Shown in pieces: positions 42,722-52,199 of a stretch of 64,000 nucleotides of DNA. The notes beneath the pieces were generated by a model. It had not been told where the DNA came from, did no database searches, and worked only from the letters and a program-made list of their open reading frames with translations. Numbering within the stretch: the stretch's first letter is position 1; every line of letters begins with the position of its first letter. Source of the stretch: Bacillota bacterium (GTDB lineage: Bacteria > Bacillota > Clostridia > Oscillospirales > Ruminococcaceae); contig JAEZYS010000002.1 of NCBI GenBank assembly GCA_023418925.1, positions 62,001-126,000 of the forward strand, read 5' to 3'. The position numbers and the translations under genes are program-made.

Positions 42722-42751
42722 TTGTTAAATGTTATTCATATATGTTATAAT
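42722..42751 (+). promoter_or_regulatory. Promoter of the LacI-type regulator gene
   Basis: TTGTTA (42722-42727), 18 bases, TATAAT (42746-42751). ATAAC and GTTAT half-sites flank the -35, so self-control is possible. Confidence 0.5.
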
Positions 42752-42806
42752 ATTAGAATAAAAAGTAAATTATATTACTATTTTGTAATTTTATGAGGTG
42801 ATTAAA

Positions 42807-43805
42807 ATGAATGTTACTATTAAGGATGTAGCAAAAGCCGCGGGGGTTTCAGTTGCAACTGTTTCTAGGGTACTTAACAATAGTTCGACTGTATCCGATA
42901 AGACAACAGATCATGTGAATTATGTAATAAAAAAACTTGGGTACAGCCCAAATTTCCTTGGAAGAAATCTTCGAAAATGTAATACAAATACTATTCTGGC
43001 TATTCTACCAGGAACTGAACAGACATTTTACAGTGAAATACTGCATGGAATGCAGTCAGCAGCTTCAGAGAACGGATATGATGTCTTATTCTGTACATCT
43101 AATTATATAAGGAATATTGAAATGCATCTGCTGAATATGTTGTTTAACAGGACTGTCGATGCAGCAATATTATTTGGAACCACTCTTGACTTTGAAACTT
43201 TAAAAGAGCTCAATAGTAAATATTATATCGCATTATGCTGTGAAAAAATTGAAAATTCAGGAATATTAACTGTTTCTGTAGATGATGAAAATGCTGCATT
43301 TGATGCTGTTTCATCTTTAATTAAAATGGGGCATAAAAAAGTTGCAATGATTTCTACTATATTAAAAAGTTCATCTTCTACTGACAGAGAAAAAGGGTAT
43401 AAAAAAGCATTGGAAGAGTCAAACATTGAATTTAAAGATGAATACCTTTTTAGAGGTTCTTATAGATATGATGACGGAAGCAGAGCTTTCAAATATTTTA
43501 TGAGTCTTGACGAACCTCCGACTGCAATTTTCTGTATATCTGACCTTCTTGCTGCAGATGCTATAAAACAAGCAATAACAATGGGATATAATGTTGGAAA
43601 TGATGTATCTATCTTTGGATTTGATAATATTTTGCTAAGTGATATGTTTGTTCCTGGGATCACAACAATTGAACAACCATGTTTTAATATTGGACGAACT
43701 GTTGTTGAAAAACTCATAGAATGCATGGCAAAAGGCGAAAAATCTGAACAACATTTTAAGTTAAACCATAAATTAATTCTCCGCGATTCAGTAGGCCGCA
43801 TATAA
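42807..43805 (+). CDS. LacI/GalR family transcriptional regulator
   Basis: 332 residues from the ATG behind GAGGTG. N-terminal helix-turn-helix and hinge: TIKDVAKAAGVSVATVSRVL then KKLGYSPNFLGRNLRK. Periplasmic-binding-like effector domain follows (ILAILPGTEQ..., VSVDDENAAFDAV, AIFCISDLLAADAI, VSIFGFDNILLSDMFVPGIT). Such proteins usually sense a sugar. No sugar-use genes lie beside it, so its target may be itself or distant, for example alpha-glucan genes. Confidence 0.92.
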   Translation: MNVTIKDVAKAAGVSVATVSRVLNNSSTVSDKTTDHVNYVIKKLGYSPNFLGRNLRKCNTNTILAILPGTEQTFYSEILHGMQSAASENGYDVLFCTSNYIRNIEMHLLNMLFNRTVDAAILFGTTLDFETLKELNSKYYIALCCEKIENSGILTVSVDDENAAFDAVSSLIKMGHKKVAMISTILKSSSSTDREKGYKKALEESNIEFKDEYLFRGSYRYDDGSRAFKYFMSLDEPPTAIFCISDLLAADAIKQAITMGYNVGNDVSIFGFDNILLSDMFVPGITTIEQPCFNIGRTVVEKLIECMAKGEKSEQHFKLNHKLILRDSVGRI

Positions 43806-43839
43806 ATTAAAATACCTTTAAAAATATAAAATATACATA

Positions 43840-43887
43840 AAAAAGACAAGATAACATTGCGCTTAATCAATGTTATCTTGTCTTTTT
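43840..43887. terminator. Bidirectional terminator
   Basis: A perfect 20-bp stem (43840-43859 with 43868-43887) with AAAAAG and CTTTTT ends and an 8-base loop, between the converging lacI-like and M18 peptidase genes. Confidence 0.92.
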
Positions 43888-43903
43888 AATTTTAAATTAT
43901 TTA

Positions 43904-45313
43904 TTAAAGTTCATTTTCGTAGAAGCACATAAATGTTTTATATGCCATATATACATCAATTTTAGATACTACTTCATAAGGTGCATGCATGCTCAGAACA
44001 GGAACGCCAACATCAATAACGTCCATGTTTAGGTTTGCAAGATAAGCTGCAACTGTTCCACCGCCGCCATTATCTACCTTCCCCAACTCACCTGTCTGCC
44101 ATATAATTTTATGATTATCAAGAAGCATTCTTACTCTGCCTGCAAATTCTGCAGAAGCATCAGAAGTTCCTGATTTTCCTCTTGAGCCTGTATACTTTGT
44201 AACAACAACACCATAGTTAAGATATGATGAGTTTCTTTTATCAAAGGGCTCTGAGAATGTTGGATCAAAAGCAGCATTAACATCTGCAGATAAACACTGT
44301 GAATTAGAAATAACAGTATGCCCTTTTATTCCAAATCCCTTTGATATATCAGCGATGAAATTCTTAAAGTATGCAGAACGCAATCCTGTATTTCCGTCAC
44401 TGCCTGTTTCCTCTTTATCTGTAAGAATAACAACAGCAGTTTTTTTAATTTTATTGCAGTCAAGTAATGATGTATATGCAGTATATGCACAAACTCTATC
44501 ATCATGTCCATATGATCCGATCAGACTTCTGTCAAATCCAACATCTCTTGATTTTACACATGGAACAAGTTCAAGTTCAGCTGAAAGAAAATCTTCCTCA
44601 ATAATACCGTATTTTTCATTAAGGAGACAAAGAATATTAAGTTTTACTTTTTCGCTGATTTCGTCGTCCTTAAATGGTCTTGAACCAACTACAATATTAA
44701 GTTCTTCACCCTTTATTCCTTCTGCAAGAGTTCTCTTCATCTGTTCCTGAGCAAGGTGTGGAAGTAGATCACTGATACAGAATACAGGGTCACTTTCATC
44801 TTCACCTATGTTAATTGAAACTGAAGTGCCATCCTTCTTTATAATTACTCCATGTAAAGATAAAGGAATAGTAGCCCATTGATATTTTTTTATTCCGCCA
44901 TAATAATGTGTTTTAAACAAAGCAATTTCATTATCTTCATATAACGGGCATTGTTTTAAATCAATTCTTGGTGCATCAATATGTGCTGCTGTAACATGAA
45001 CACCCTTATCAAGCGGTTCATCTCCAATAACTGCAAGAATAACAGCTTTATTTCTGTTGTTATAGTAAATTTTATCACCTGGTTTTAACTTGTCACCAGG
45101 TATATATTCTGTAAATCCATGCTTCTTTGCATCATTTATAACTTTTATATTAGCTTCACGTTCTGTTTTTGCTATATTAAGGAACGATTTATATTTTTCA
45201 CAGAAATCATCACATTCTTTTAATTCATTATCGCTTAAAATCAAACCACCATGCTTCTTTTTATAGAATAGTTTGTCTTTTAAAATCTGCGCTGCACTCT
45301 TTTCTTTTGACAT
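43904..45313 (-). CDS. M18 family zinc aminopeptidase
   Basis: 469 residues, full length for the family. Motifs: TAAHIDAPRIDLKQCPLYED (zinc His and Asp), GEDESDPVFCISDLLPHLAQ, SYGHDDRVCAYTAY, LTDKEETGSDGNTG (catalytic Glu pair) and SMHAPYEVVSKIDVY. It removes acidic or neutral N-terminal residues in the cytosol. It is preceded by the transglycosylase gene with a 14-base gap and ends at a strong terminator. Confidence 0.93.
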   Translation of the reverse strand: MSKEKSAAQILKDKLFYKKKHGGLILSDNELKECDDFCEKYKSFLNIAKTEREANIKVINDAKKHGFTEYIPGDKLKPGDKIYYNNRNKAVILAVIGDEPLDKGVHVTAAHIDAPRIDLKQCPLYEDNEIALFKTHYYGGIKKYQWATIPLSLHGVIIKKDGTSVSINIGEDESDPVFCISDLLPHLAQEQMKRTLAEGIKGEELNIVVGSRPFKDDEISEKVKLNILCLLNEKYGIIEEDFLSAELELVPCVKSRDVGFDRSLIGSYGHDDRVCAYTAYTSLLDCNKIKKTAVVILTDKEETGSDGNTGLRSAYFKNFIADISKGFGIKGHTVISNSQCLSADVNAAFDPTFSEPFDKRNSSYLNYGVVVTKYTGSRGKSGTSDASAEFAGRVRMLLDNHKIIWQTGELGKVDNGGGGTVAAYLANLNMDVIDVGVPVLSMHAPYEVVSKIDVYMAYKTFMCFYENEL

Positions 45314-45327
45314 TACAAGTCACCTTT

Positions 45328-45891
45328 CTAACTATTATATAAATTAGTATATCCTGAATATGCATTCATAACCTTATTAACATAATGCTTGGTTGCACTT
45401 GATGGGATGTCAGTTAGTACTTTTCCATCTTTGCTGTAATTGCTGTCCTTTAGCCATTTGTTAACATTAGTCCTTCCTGAATGATATGCAGCAAGAGCTG
45501 TTGCTTCATCTCCATATTCATTGTATAACAACATTATTAGATATGTTCCATATTGGATATTGTATTCAGGATCATACATTTTATCAAAGTCTATCTCTCT
45601 TTTGTCATCCATTCTGTACTTAAGCCAGTCAAAAGCCTCTTCCATTAATTGCATTAATCCCCTTGCACCAACTTCCGAGGTAGCATCAGCGTTAAAATTG
45701 CTTTCAGTTTTTATTACTGCATAAACAAGGTATTTATCAACATTATATTGACTTGAATATTCATTAACATATTCTTGATATTCAATAGGATAAATATATT
45801 TCTTGCTTATATAATCAATATTAATTATTCCTATTATTAATCCAACAAGAATTATTATTGCTAATATTCGACTGAGGTTTTTCAGCATCAT
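45328..45891 (-). CDS. Membrane-anchored lytic murein transglycosylase (SLT fold)
   Basis: 187 residues. An N-terminal helix (LSRILAIIILVGLIIGIINI) anchors the protein, and the SLT domain (about 45-180) has VIKTESNFNADATSEVGARG with the catalytic Glu, LMQLMEEAF, YNIQYGTYLIMLLYNEYGD and AAYHSGRTNV. It cleaves peptidoglycan glycan strands. Its first 71 bases overlap the coaE 3' end in another frame, so translation is probably coupled. Confidence 0.9.
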   Translation of the reverse strand: MMLKNLSRILAIIILVGLIIGIINIDYISKKYIYPIEYQEYVNEYSSQYNVDKYLVYAVIKTESNFNADATSEVGARGLMQLMEEAFDWLKYRMDDKREIDFDKMYDPEYNIQYGTYLIMLLYNEYGDEATALAAYHSGRTNVNKWLKDSNYSKDGKVLTDIPSSATKHYVNKVMNAYSGYTNLYNS

Positions 45892-46504
45892 AATACTCCT
45901 TTACTTTCTCTGAAACCTCTTCTGCTTTAGCAATTAATTCTTCAATAGACTTATTGTTTTTTATAATAAAATCTGAATGTGCAATAAAGAATTTTTCAGA
46001 GTGCTGTGAAGCAAAACGTTCCAAAATTTGTTCTTTGGATAAATTATCTCTGTTTAAAATTCTTGAAAGTCTTATATCTTCATTAGAGGTAACACTGATA
46101 ATCAGATCACAAAAATCATCTGCTCTGCTTTCAAATAAGGTCGGAGCATCAAGCAAAACAAATCTTTCCTCATTCTCCGCAAAATATTTAATTTTTGACA
46201 AGATCTCATATGTTATGTAAGGATAACAGATAGCATTATATTGCAATAACTTTTCTTTATCCTTAAAAATAATTTTTGCCATTTCTTTTCGGTTAAGGCT
46301 TCCGTCCTCATTAAGCACTTGTTTCCCAAAACATTCAGCGGTTTCAGTAAGACACGGAGAACCCACATACATAATATCACGAGCAATACTATCAGCATTT
46401 ATAACTGCAAAACCATTTTCACTAAAAACTCTGCAGACAGTTGTTTTTCCTGCACCACTTTGACCTGTCAGGCCTACAACTGCAATATCCGCTATATCAC
46501 TCAT
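45821..46504 (-). CDS. coaE: Dephospho-CoA kinase
   Basis: 227 residues: P-loop VGLTGQSGAGKTTVCRVF, VINADSIARDI, VLLDAPTLFES and a C-terminal lid RILNRDNLSKEQ...RFASQHSEKFF. Last step of coenzyme A synthesis. The C-terminal tail (about 20 residues rich in Asn) extends past the usual end and overlaps the transglycosylase gene. The start overlaps the preceding gene by 4 bases. Confidence 0.94.
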   Translation of the reverse strand: MSDIADIAVVGLTGQSGAGKTTVCRVFSENGFAVINADSIARDIMYVGSPCLTETAECFGKQVLNEDGSLNRKEMAKIIFKDKEKLLQYNAICYPYITYEILSKIKYFAENEERFVLLDAPTLFESRADDFCDLIISVTSNEDIRLSRILNRDNLSKEQILERFASQHSEKFFIAHSDFIIKNNKSIEELIAKAEEVSEKVKEYYDAEKPQSNISNNNSCWINNRNN

Positions 46505-47517
46505 AATTTTATCACCTCAAATCCTGCCGCCCTTAATAATCTATTATATACAGCAAGTCCAACTCCGATTGAAGATGGACACCTTACATATACTTGTTTT
46601 GCCCCTAATTCATCAAATTCTCTTAGAACAAAAAATAATTTCTTTGCCTGTTCTTCGGATGAATCCCCATAAGTTAAATATTTACCTTTAATATATGCTT
46701 TGTCCGAGTCAAATATCAAAGAATATGTGTTCTCATTATGAACTTTATTTACATAATCAGAAAATTGTTCTATGTTTCCCTTAATTATTGTAATGTTTGC
46801 CTTCGGAGAATAATGCTTGTATTTCATTCCAGGAGAAAGAACTTTTTCATTTTCAGAAACAGCTTCTGTAATACCCTTATCATGATATACAGTTCCGCAG
46901 ACTTCCTGAAGCAACTCCAAAGAAATATAACCTGGCCTAAGCAGTCTTATTCCGTCACCTTCAAATGATATAACTGTACTCTCAACACCTACACCACAAG
47001 AACCTCCATCTACTATTGCAGGAATACGCCCTCTCATGTCGTTATAAACATGCTTTGCAATCGTAGGACTTGGACTGCCGGATAAATTTGCTGATGGTGC
47101 AGCAAGTGCCTTACCAGAAAGTCTGATAATCTCTCTAGCAGTTTTATGAACTGGTATTCGAATTCCAACAGTATCAAGCCCAGCGCTTGTAACATATGGT
47201 ATTATATCTTTTTTCTGCAATACCATTGTCAAAGGACCCGGCCAGAAGCGTTCAGCTAATTTATATGCAATTTCAGGAACATTTTTTACATACTTCTCAA
47301 GATCACATAAATCTGAAAGATGTACAATAAGCGGGTTGTCCTGTGGTCTTCCCTTTGCTTTGAAAATATTTGAGACCGCAATTTCATTTGTAGCATCAGC
47401 AGCCAAACCATAAACAGTTTCAGTTGGTATTCCTACAACTTCTCCATTAGCAAGCAAACGAGCCGCAAGCTCTATATCACATCTTTCTGAGGTCAGTAGC
47501 TTAGTTTCATATGACAT
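46501..47517 (-). CDS. L-threonylcarbamoyladenylate synthase (Sua5 type)
   Basis: 338 residues: YrdC domain (GIPTETVYGLAADATNE, KAKGRPQDNPLIVHL, FWPGPLTMVLQKK, GIRIPVHKTARE, APSANLSGSPSPT) and a C-terminal Sua5 domain (SPGMKYKHYSPKANI...). It makes threonylcarbamoyl-AMP for the t6A37 modification of ANN-reading tRNAs. Coupled to coaE below and prfA above by overlapping start/stop codons, a common Firmicute arrangement. Confidence 0.94.
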   Translation of the reverse strand: MSYETKLLTSERCDIELAARLLANGEVVGIPTETVYGLAADATNEIAVSNIFKAKGRPQDNPLIVHLSDLCDLEKYVKNVPEIAYKLAERFWPGPLTMVLQKKDIIPYVTSAGLDTVGIRIPVHKTAREIIRLSGKALAAPSANLSGSPSPTIAKHVYNDMRGRIPAIVDGGSCGVGVESTVISFEGDGIRLLRPGYISLELLQEVCGTVYHDKGITEAVSENEKVLSPGMKYKHYSPKANITIIKGNIEQFSDYVNKVHNENTYSLIFDSDKAYIKGKYLTYGDSSEEQAKKLFFVLREFDELGAKQVYVRCPSSIGVGLAVYNRLLRAAGFEVIKL

Positions 47518-48593
47518 TATATCTCTTCCTGTACAGATAATTTAGCTGCCTGATCAGCAGTAGCAAGTGCGTCGAATACTTCATCCAGGTTACCATTTAA
47601 AATATATTCAAGACGGTATATAGTAAGGCCAATTCTATGGTCAGTAAGTCTTCCCTCTGGAAAGTTATATGTTCTTATACGTTCAGAACGGTTTCCAGTA
47701 CCAACCTGAGATTTTCTTTCGCTGGCAATTTTATCATTCTGTTCCTGTTGTAAAGCCTCATATAACCTTGAACGGAGGATTTTCATTGCTCTGTCTTTGT
47801 TTTTAAACTGGCTTCTTTCATCCTGACATTCAACTACAACTCCTGTAGGTAAATGAGTAATACGAACTGCAGATTCAGTCTTATTAATATGCTGACCTCC
47901 TGCACCTGATGCTCTGAAAACATCAATTTTCAAATCTGACGGATTTATTTCAAGTTCAACTTCATCAGCTTCAACAAGTACAGCAACTGTAACAGTAGAA
48001 GTATGAATTCTTCCCTGTGATTCTGTTTCAGGCACACGCTGAACTCTGTGAACACCACTTTCATACTTGAATCTGGAGTAAGCTCCTTCTCCTTCAATAC
48101 TAAAACTTATTTCTTTAAAACCACCAAGTTCTGTTTCATTAGAATTAAGAATTTCTATCTTCCAACGTTTTGCCTCTGCATACATTGAATACATTCTGAA
48201 AAGCGAATTTGCAAAAAGTGAAGCTTCATCACCGCCTGCACCGCCTCTGATTTCAATAATAACGTTTTTATCATCATTTGGGTCTTTAGGTAAAAGCAGA
48301 ATTTTCAGTTCTTCTGACAGAATCTCAATATTTTCTTTATTTTCATCATACTCCATCTGTGCAAGTTCCTTAAGCTCCTTATCAAGGCCGCCTTCATCAA
48401 GCATTTCCTTTGCATCATCAAAGCTCTTCTGAACTTTACAGTATTCTCTGAATTTCTCAACAAGTGGAGTAAGATTTTTATATTCTTTCATTAATGAAGT
48501 ATATAACTTATTATCATTAATTACATTTATATCAGTAAGCTTGTTGCTAATATCATCATATTTTTCTTCAGTTAACTTTAATTTTTCAAACAT
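47517..48593 (-). CDS. prfA: Peptide chain release factor 1
   Basis: 358 residues. Motifs: EIRGGAGGDEASLFA, GVHRVQRVPETESQGRIHTST, the catalytic loop RASGAGGQHINKTESAVRITH (GGQ). Stop-codon recognition segment PETE rather than the SPF of RF2, so it reads UAA and UAG. Standard length. One base overlap with the Sua5-type gene. Confidence 0.97.
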   Translation of the reverse strand: MFEKLKLTEEKYDDISNKLTDINVINDNKLYTSLMKEYKNLTPLVEKFREYCKVQKSFDDAKEMLDEGGLDKELKELAQMEYDENKENIEILSEELKILLLPKDPNDDKNVIIEIRGGAGGDEASLFANSLFRMYSMYAEAKRWKIEILNSNETELGGFKEISFSIEGEGAYSRFKYESGVHRVQRVPETESQGRIHTSTVTVAVLVEADEVELEINPSDLKIDVFRASGAGGQHINKTESAVRITHLPTGVVVECQDERSQFKNKDRAMKILRSRLYEALQQEQNDKIASERKSQVGTGNRSERIRTYNFPEGRLTDHRIGLTIYRLEYILNGNLDEVFDALATADQAAKLSVQEEI

Positions 48594-48620
48594 TTACATT
48601 CTCCTACAGAATTATTAATT

Positions 48621-48809
48621 CTACACGTCAGAATCTCTGCTGACAGATTTTATATTTTTTTCTATTTTACTTCTTGCGATCATAAATTCATGTCCACACT
48701 GAATACATTTTAATTTAAAATCCATTCCAGATCGCAAAACCAACATTTTATCACATCCACAAGGATGAGTTTTTTTCATAATTAAAATATCATTTACTCT
48801 GACATCCAT
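48621..48809 (-). CDS. DUF951 family small protein
   Basis: 62 residues: a short N-terminal strand (MDVRVNDILIMKKTHPCGCD), DFKLKCIQCGHEFMIARSKIEK. The HPCG and CxxCG residues look like a zinc site in a small SH3-like fold. The family is widespread in Firmicutes with no known function, often near translation or chromosome-partition genes; here it leads into prfA 27 bases later. Confidence 0.9.
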   Translation of the reverse strand: MDVRVNDILIMKKTHPCGCDKMLVLRSGMDFKLKCIQCGHEFMIARSKIEKNIKSVSRDSDV

Positions 48810-49029
48810 GATAAAACCCTCTCCAACAAAGATACAAATTTATTATACCACTTTTATTACTATAAAGGCAATTATTTTCTGCGATAATTTATTAAAAAAC
48901 ATTTAAAATATTAAAAACAAGGAATTATAAATTAAAATTAAGAAAAAAGTTAAATATACGAGTTATTCCTTTTAATTTAAGTACTATCTAAACTTATTAT
49001 AAAAACCACAAGGAAAGGAAGCACATTAA

Positions 49030-49377
49030 ATGAAAATAATTGCAGAATTTGATTCTATAGATTCAGCAGAACTAACCGCATCATCTATCAGACATAATCT
49101 AAACAATAAAATATTTATAAATGTTAAACCAAATAACACATATAATATTGGTAATAATCATACAGTTTTATTCAGCAATTTTAATACAACAAATACAACA
49201 CCAACATTCACATTTTATAACAATAGAAATGATATTAATAATGCCCAGAGCTATAAAAGCGACATTACTGGTGAAATAAATACAGCAACTTTAGAAATAA
49301 TCTGTAAAAAAGAAGATTATCAAACTATCAATCATTTTATTATAAATCACGGTGGAAGGAATATATCAAAAATATAG
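49030..49377 (+). CDS. Asn-rich hypothetical protein
   Basis: 115 residues with an AAGGAAAGGA site. The N-terminal part (MKIIAEFDSIDSAELTASSI) looks like the first strand and helix of a ferredoxin-like or stress-protein fold, the middle is Asn/Thr-rich and probably disordered, and the C-terminal part (EIICKKEDYQTINHFIINHG) could close the fold. No family recognised. The separation from the next gene is about 100 bases with a hairpin, so it may be transcribed on its own. Confidence 0.6.
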   Translation: MKIIAEFDSIDSAELTASSIRHNLNNKIFINVKPNNTYNIGNNHTVLFSNFNTTNTTPTFTFYNNRNDINNAQSYKSDITGEINTATLEIICKKEDYQTINHFIINHGGRNISKI

Positions 49378-49425
49378 AATAACAGTTGTTACCTTCGCAT
49401 AAGATTTAAAAGTAAATTCAATTGT

Positions 49426-49458
49426 TAGCACTGAATAGAAAATACTTATTCAGTGCTA
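49426..49458 (+). promoter_or_regulatory. Leader hairpin before the S1-domain gene
   Basis: Perfect 12-bp stem TAGCACTGAATA / TATTCAGTGCTA (49426-49437 with 49447-49458), loop of 9 bases, 23 bases before the ATG and 11 before the GGGAGG site. There is no T-run, so it is not a terminator. RNA-binding S1 proteins can regulate their own mRNA. Confidence 0.5.
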
Positions 49459-49481
49459 TCTCAAAATATGGGAGGTACAAA

Positions 49482-50408
49482 ATGAAAAATTATTATCCTG
49501 AAGGCATGCTTTTCAATACTACCGAAAACATGCAGAACATCAAATCAGTATTTGCATTACAAGAATCTATGACACAAGGAAAAATTCTTGAAGCCAAGGC
49601 TATCATCTGCGATAATGATCACAACCTGATTGTAGACTTGCCTTGTGCAAAGGGAATTATACCAAGGCAAGAAGGAGCAATCGGGATTGACTCAGGTGCA
49701 ACAAAAGATATTGCATTGATAACAAGGGTCAACAAACCTGTATGTTTCAAAATAACAAGCATTTCAAAAGAAGAAAATGGTAGCACAACTGCATACTTAT
49801 CCAGAAAAATCGTACAAGAAGAATGCATGAAAAATTATATTGAAAGTTTGAAATCCGGAGATATTATTCCTGCAAAAGTTACTCATCTTGAACAGTTCGG
49901 AGCTTTTGTAGACATTGGTTGTGGTATACCATCGCTAATTCCTATAGATGCTATTTCAATATCAAGAATTTCACATCCATCAGACAGATTTACGGCTAAC
50001 CAAGATATTAAGGTAATAGTAAAAAGTGTTTCAAACGGACGCGTTTGGCTTTCACATAAGGAGTTACTGGGCACCTGGCAGGAAAACGCAGATCAATTTA
50101 ATTATGGTGAAACTGTTTCAGGAATTGTTCGTTCAGTTGAAGATTATGGCATATTTGTTGAGTTGGCACCAAACCTTGCAGGACTAGCAGAACCAAGAGA
50201 AAATGTTAAGGTTGGCCAACATGCAAGCATATACATAAAAGCAATTATTCCCGATAAAATGAAAATAAAACTTATTATTGTAGATGTTTTTGACGCTGTT
50301 AAGGAAAATAAACCTATGAAATACTATGTTGAAAGTAATCACATTTCAGAATGGATATATTCAACACCAGAATCAGACAGAATTATAAGAACAGATTTTA
50401 CCCTTTGA
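49482..50408 (+). CDS. S1-domain RNA-binding protein (RpsA-like)
   Basis: 308 residues from the ATG behind GGGAGG. Several OB-fold repeats: a degenerate one (about 35-110), a clear S1 domain (KSGDIIPAKVTHLEQFGAFV ... GRVWLSHKEL, about 120-195) and another (NYGETVSGIVRSVEDYGIFV, about 205-265). S1 proteins bind mRNA and often the ribosome. It is shorter than E. coli S1. The 3' end overlaps convergent rarA by 11 bases. Confidence 0.85.
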   Translation: MKNYYPEGMLFNTTENMQNIKSVFALQESMTQGKILEAKAIICDNDHNLIVDLPCAKGIIPRQEGAIGIDSGATKDIALITRVNKPVCFKITSISKEENGSTTAYLSRKIVQEECMKNYIESLKSGDIIPAKVTHLEQFGAFVDIGCGIPSLIPIDAISISRISHPSDRFTANQDIKVIVKSVSNGRVWLSHKELLGTWQENADQFNYGETVSGIVRSVEDYGIFVELAPNLAGLAEPRENVKVGQHASIYIKAIIPDKMKIKLIIVDVFDAVKENKPMKYYVESNHISEWIYSTPESDRIIRTDFTL

Positions 50409-51660
50409 TATTTTTTCTGTATATATATGCAGCCTGTTCAGTTTTATTTTCTCCAAAATGATAATAAACCCTATCCTTTATGGGGTCAGGAAGGTATTGT
50501 TGTTTAACATAATGATTAGGATAGTCATGAGGATAAAGGTAATGTTGTCCCTTTATTTCTGCTCCTTCTCCATCAAAATGTTTATTCTGGAGATGTCGAG
50601 GAAAATCTCCTAATTCAACATTCTTCAAATCCTCCATTGCAGCATAAATTGCCATATATGCTGAATTGGACTTTGGAGCTGTGCAAAGAAGTATAATTGC
50701 TTCAGCAAGAGGAATACGTGCTTCTGGTAATCCAACCTGTAATGCGCTGTCAACACAAGCTTTTACAATTGAAATTGCCTGTGGATAAGCAAGGCCAATG
50801 TCCTCAGCAGATATAATAAGCAATCTCCTACAAAGAGATATAATATCACCAGCCTCCATTAACCTTGCAGCATAATGAAGAGCTGCATTTTCATCAGAAC
50901 CACGAATAGATTTATGAAGTGCAGATAATATGTCATAATGATTATCTCCATCTCTGTCATACCTCATATTGCTGCGCTGCGTAAGCTCCTTGGCGAATTC
51001 AAGAGTAACAACAACAGATTCCTCTGTATTATCAGCAGACAAAATACAGAGTTCTGCAATATTGATAGCTTTTCTTACATCTCCCCCACAGCCATTTGCT
51101 ATATGTTCAACTGCACCATTTTCAACCTTAATCTTCTTATTCAGATCATCAGACATTATTTTAAAAGCTCTTGATATAGCTGGAATAAGTTCTTCAGATT
51201 TAACTGGCTTAAATTCAAAAACAGCACTTCTGCTGATAATTGCATTATAAACACAAAAATATGGGTTTTCAGTGGTAGAAGCAATCAGAGTAATCATTCC
51301 GTTTTCGATATACTCAAGTAATGATTGCTGTTGCTTCTTATTGAGATATTGTATCTCATCAAGATATAATAGTATACCGTTAAAACCGTCAATTGTTTCT
51401 GTATCGGATATTACCTCTTTTATATCCGATACAGAAGCAGAGGTTCCATTAAGTTTATGAAGTTTCATATGAGCATTTTCAGCTATAATTCTGGCAACTG
51501 TTGTTTTTCCAACACCCGGACAACCATAAAAAATCATATTAGGTATTCTGCCTGATTCGATGATTTTTCTCAAAGGCTTCCCATTTCCAAATAAATGTTT
51601 CTGGCCTACAATATCATCAAGTGTTTTTGGTCTGATACGATCAGCTAATGGCACATTCAC
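50398..51660 (-). CDS. rarA: Replication-associated recombination protein A
   Basis: 420 residues from a GTG behind GAGGT (an upstream TTG is possible). AAA+ clamp-loader-like ATPase: RIRPKTLDDIVGQKHLFG, Walker A FYGCPGVGKTTVARI, LYLDEIQYLNKKQQQ, STTENPYF, and C-terminal tetramer domain ending HYLYPHDYPNHYVKQQYLPD. It acts at stalled forks. Its site lies inside the ybaK 3' end. Confidence 0.93.
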   Translation of the reverse strand: MNVPLADRIRPKTLDDIVGQKHLFGNGKPLRKIIESGRIPNMIFYGCPGVGKTTVARIIAENAHMKLHKLNGTSASVSDIKEVISDTETIDGFNGILLYLDEIQYLNKKQQQSLLEYIENGMITLIASTTENPYFCVYNAIISRSAVFEFKPVKSEELIPAISRAFKIMSDDLNKKIKVENGAVEHIANGCGGDVRKAINIAELCILSADNTEESVVVTLEFAKELTQRSNMRYDRDGDNHYDILSALHKSIRGSDENAALHYAARLMEAGDIISLCRRLLIISAEDIGLAYPQAISIVKACVDSALQVGLPEARIPLAEAIILLCTAPKSNSAYMAIYAAMEDLKNVELGDFPRHLQNKHFDGEGAEIKGQHYLYPHDYPNHYVKQQYLPDPIKDRVYYHFGENKTEQAAYIYRKNIKG

Positions 51661-51670
51661 GGTATTTACC

Positions 51671-52141
51671 TCACTTAACAAGATCTGCTGTTTCTGCTTC
51701 TGTATACTTTATAAGGTCTTCAGGATTAATAATAATCTGCGCACCTCTCATACCTGCACTTATACAAATCTGATCAAATAATATACAGGTTTCATCAATA
51801 AAAGTAGGAAATTTCTTTTTCATTCCTATTGGTGAACAACCACCACGAATATATCCAGTAACAGATAAAAGGTCCTTCATTGGTATCATATCACATTTTT
51901 TATCTCCTACAGCCTTTGATACCTTTTTCAGATCAAGTTCTTCATTTACGGGAATACAGCACACAAGATAACCTGTGCGTTCACCCTTAAGAACAAGGGT
52001 TTTAAAAACTTGCTCAAATGGCTGACCAAGCTGTAAAGCTATATGTGTACCTGAAAGATCATTTTCATCAACAATATATTCTTTTGAATCAAATGCAATA
52101 TCAGCGGCTGAAAGAAGTCTCATAGCATTTGTCTTTACCAT
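51671..52141 (-). CDS. ybaK: YbaK-type Cys-tRNA(Pro)/Cys-tRNA(Cys) deacylase
   Basis: 156 residues from the ATG behind GGGAG. Upstream in-frame codons run into the glyA terminator and are excluded. Motifs: QVFKTLVLKGERTGYLVCCI, VGDKKCDMIPMKDL, TGYIRGGCSPIGMKKKFPT (substrate loop). It hydrolyses mischarged tRNA to keep translation accurate. It follows glyA and precedes rarA. Confidence 0.92.
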   Translation of the reverse strand: MVKTNAMRLLSAADIAFDSKEYIVDENDLSGTHIALQLGQPFEQVFKTLVLKGERTGYLVCCIPVNEELDLKKVSKAVGDKKCDMIPMKDLLSVTGYIRGGCSPIGMKKKFPTFIDETCILFDQICISAGMRGAQIIINPEDLIKYTEAETADLVK

Positions 52142-52156
52142 AACTGATACTCCCAT

Positions 52157-52186
52157 AAAAAAGCAGACAATAATGTCTGCTTTTTT
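52157..52186. terminator. Terminator after glyA
   Basis: AAAAAAGCAGACA / TGTCTGCTTTTTT, a perfect symmetrical stem with T-runs on both strands, directly after the glyA stop codon. Confidence 0.9.
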
Positions 52187-52199
52187 AATAATAAATAAC

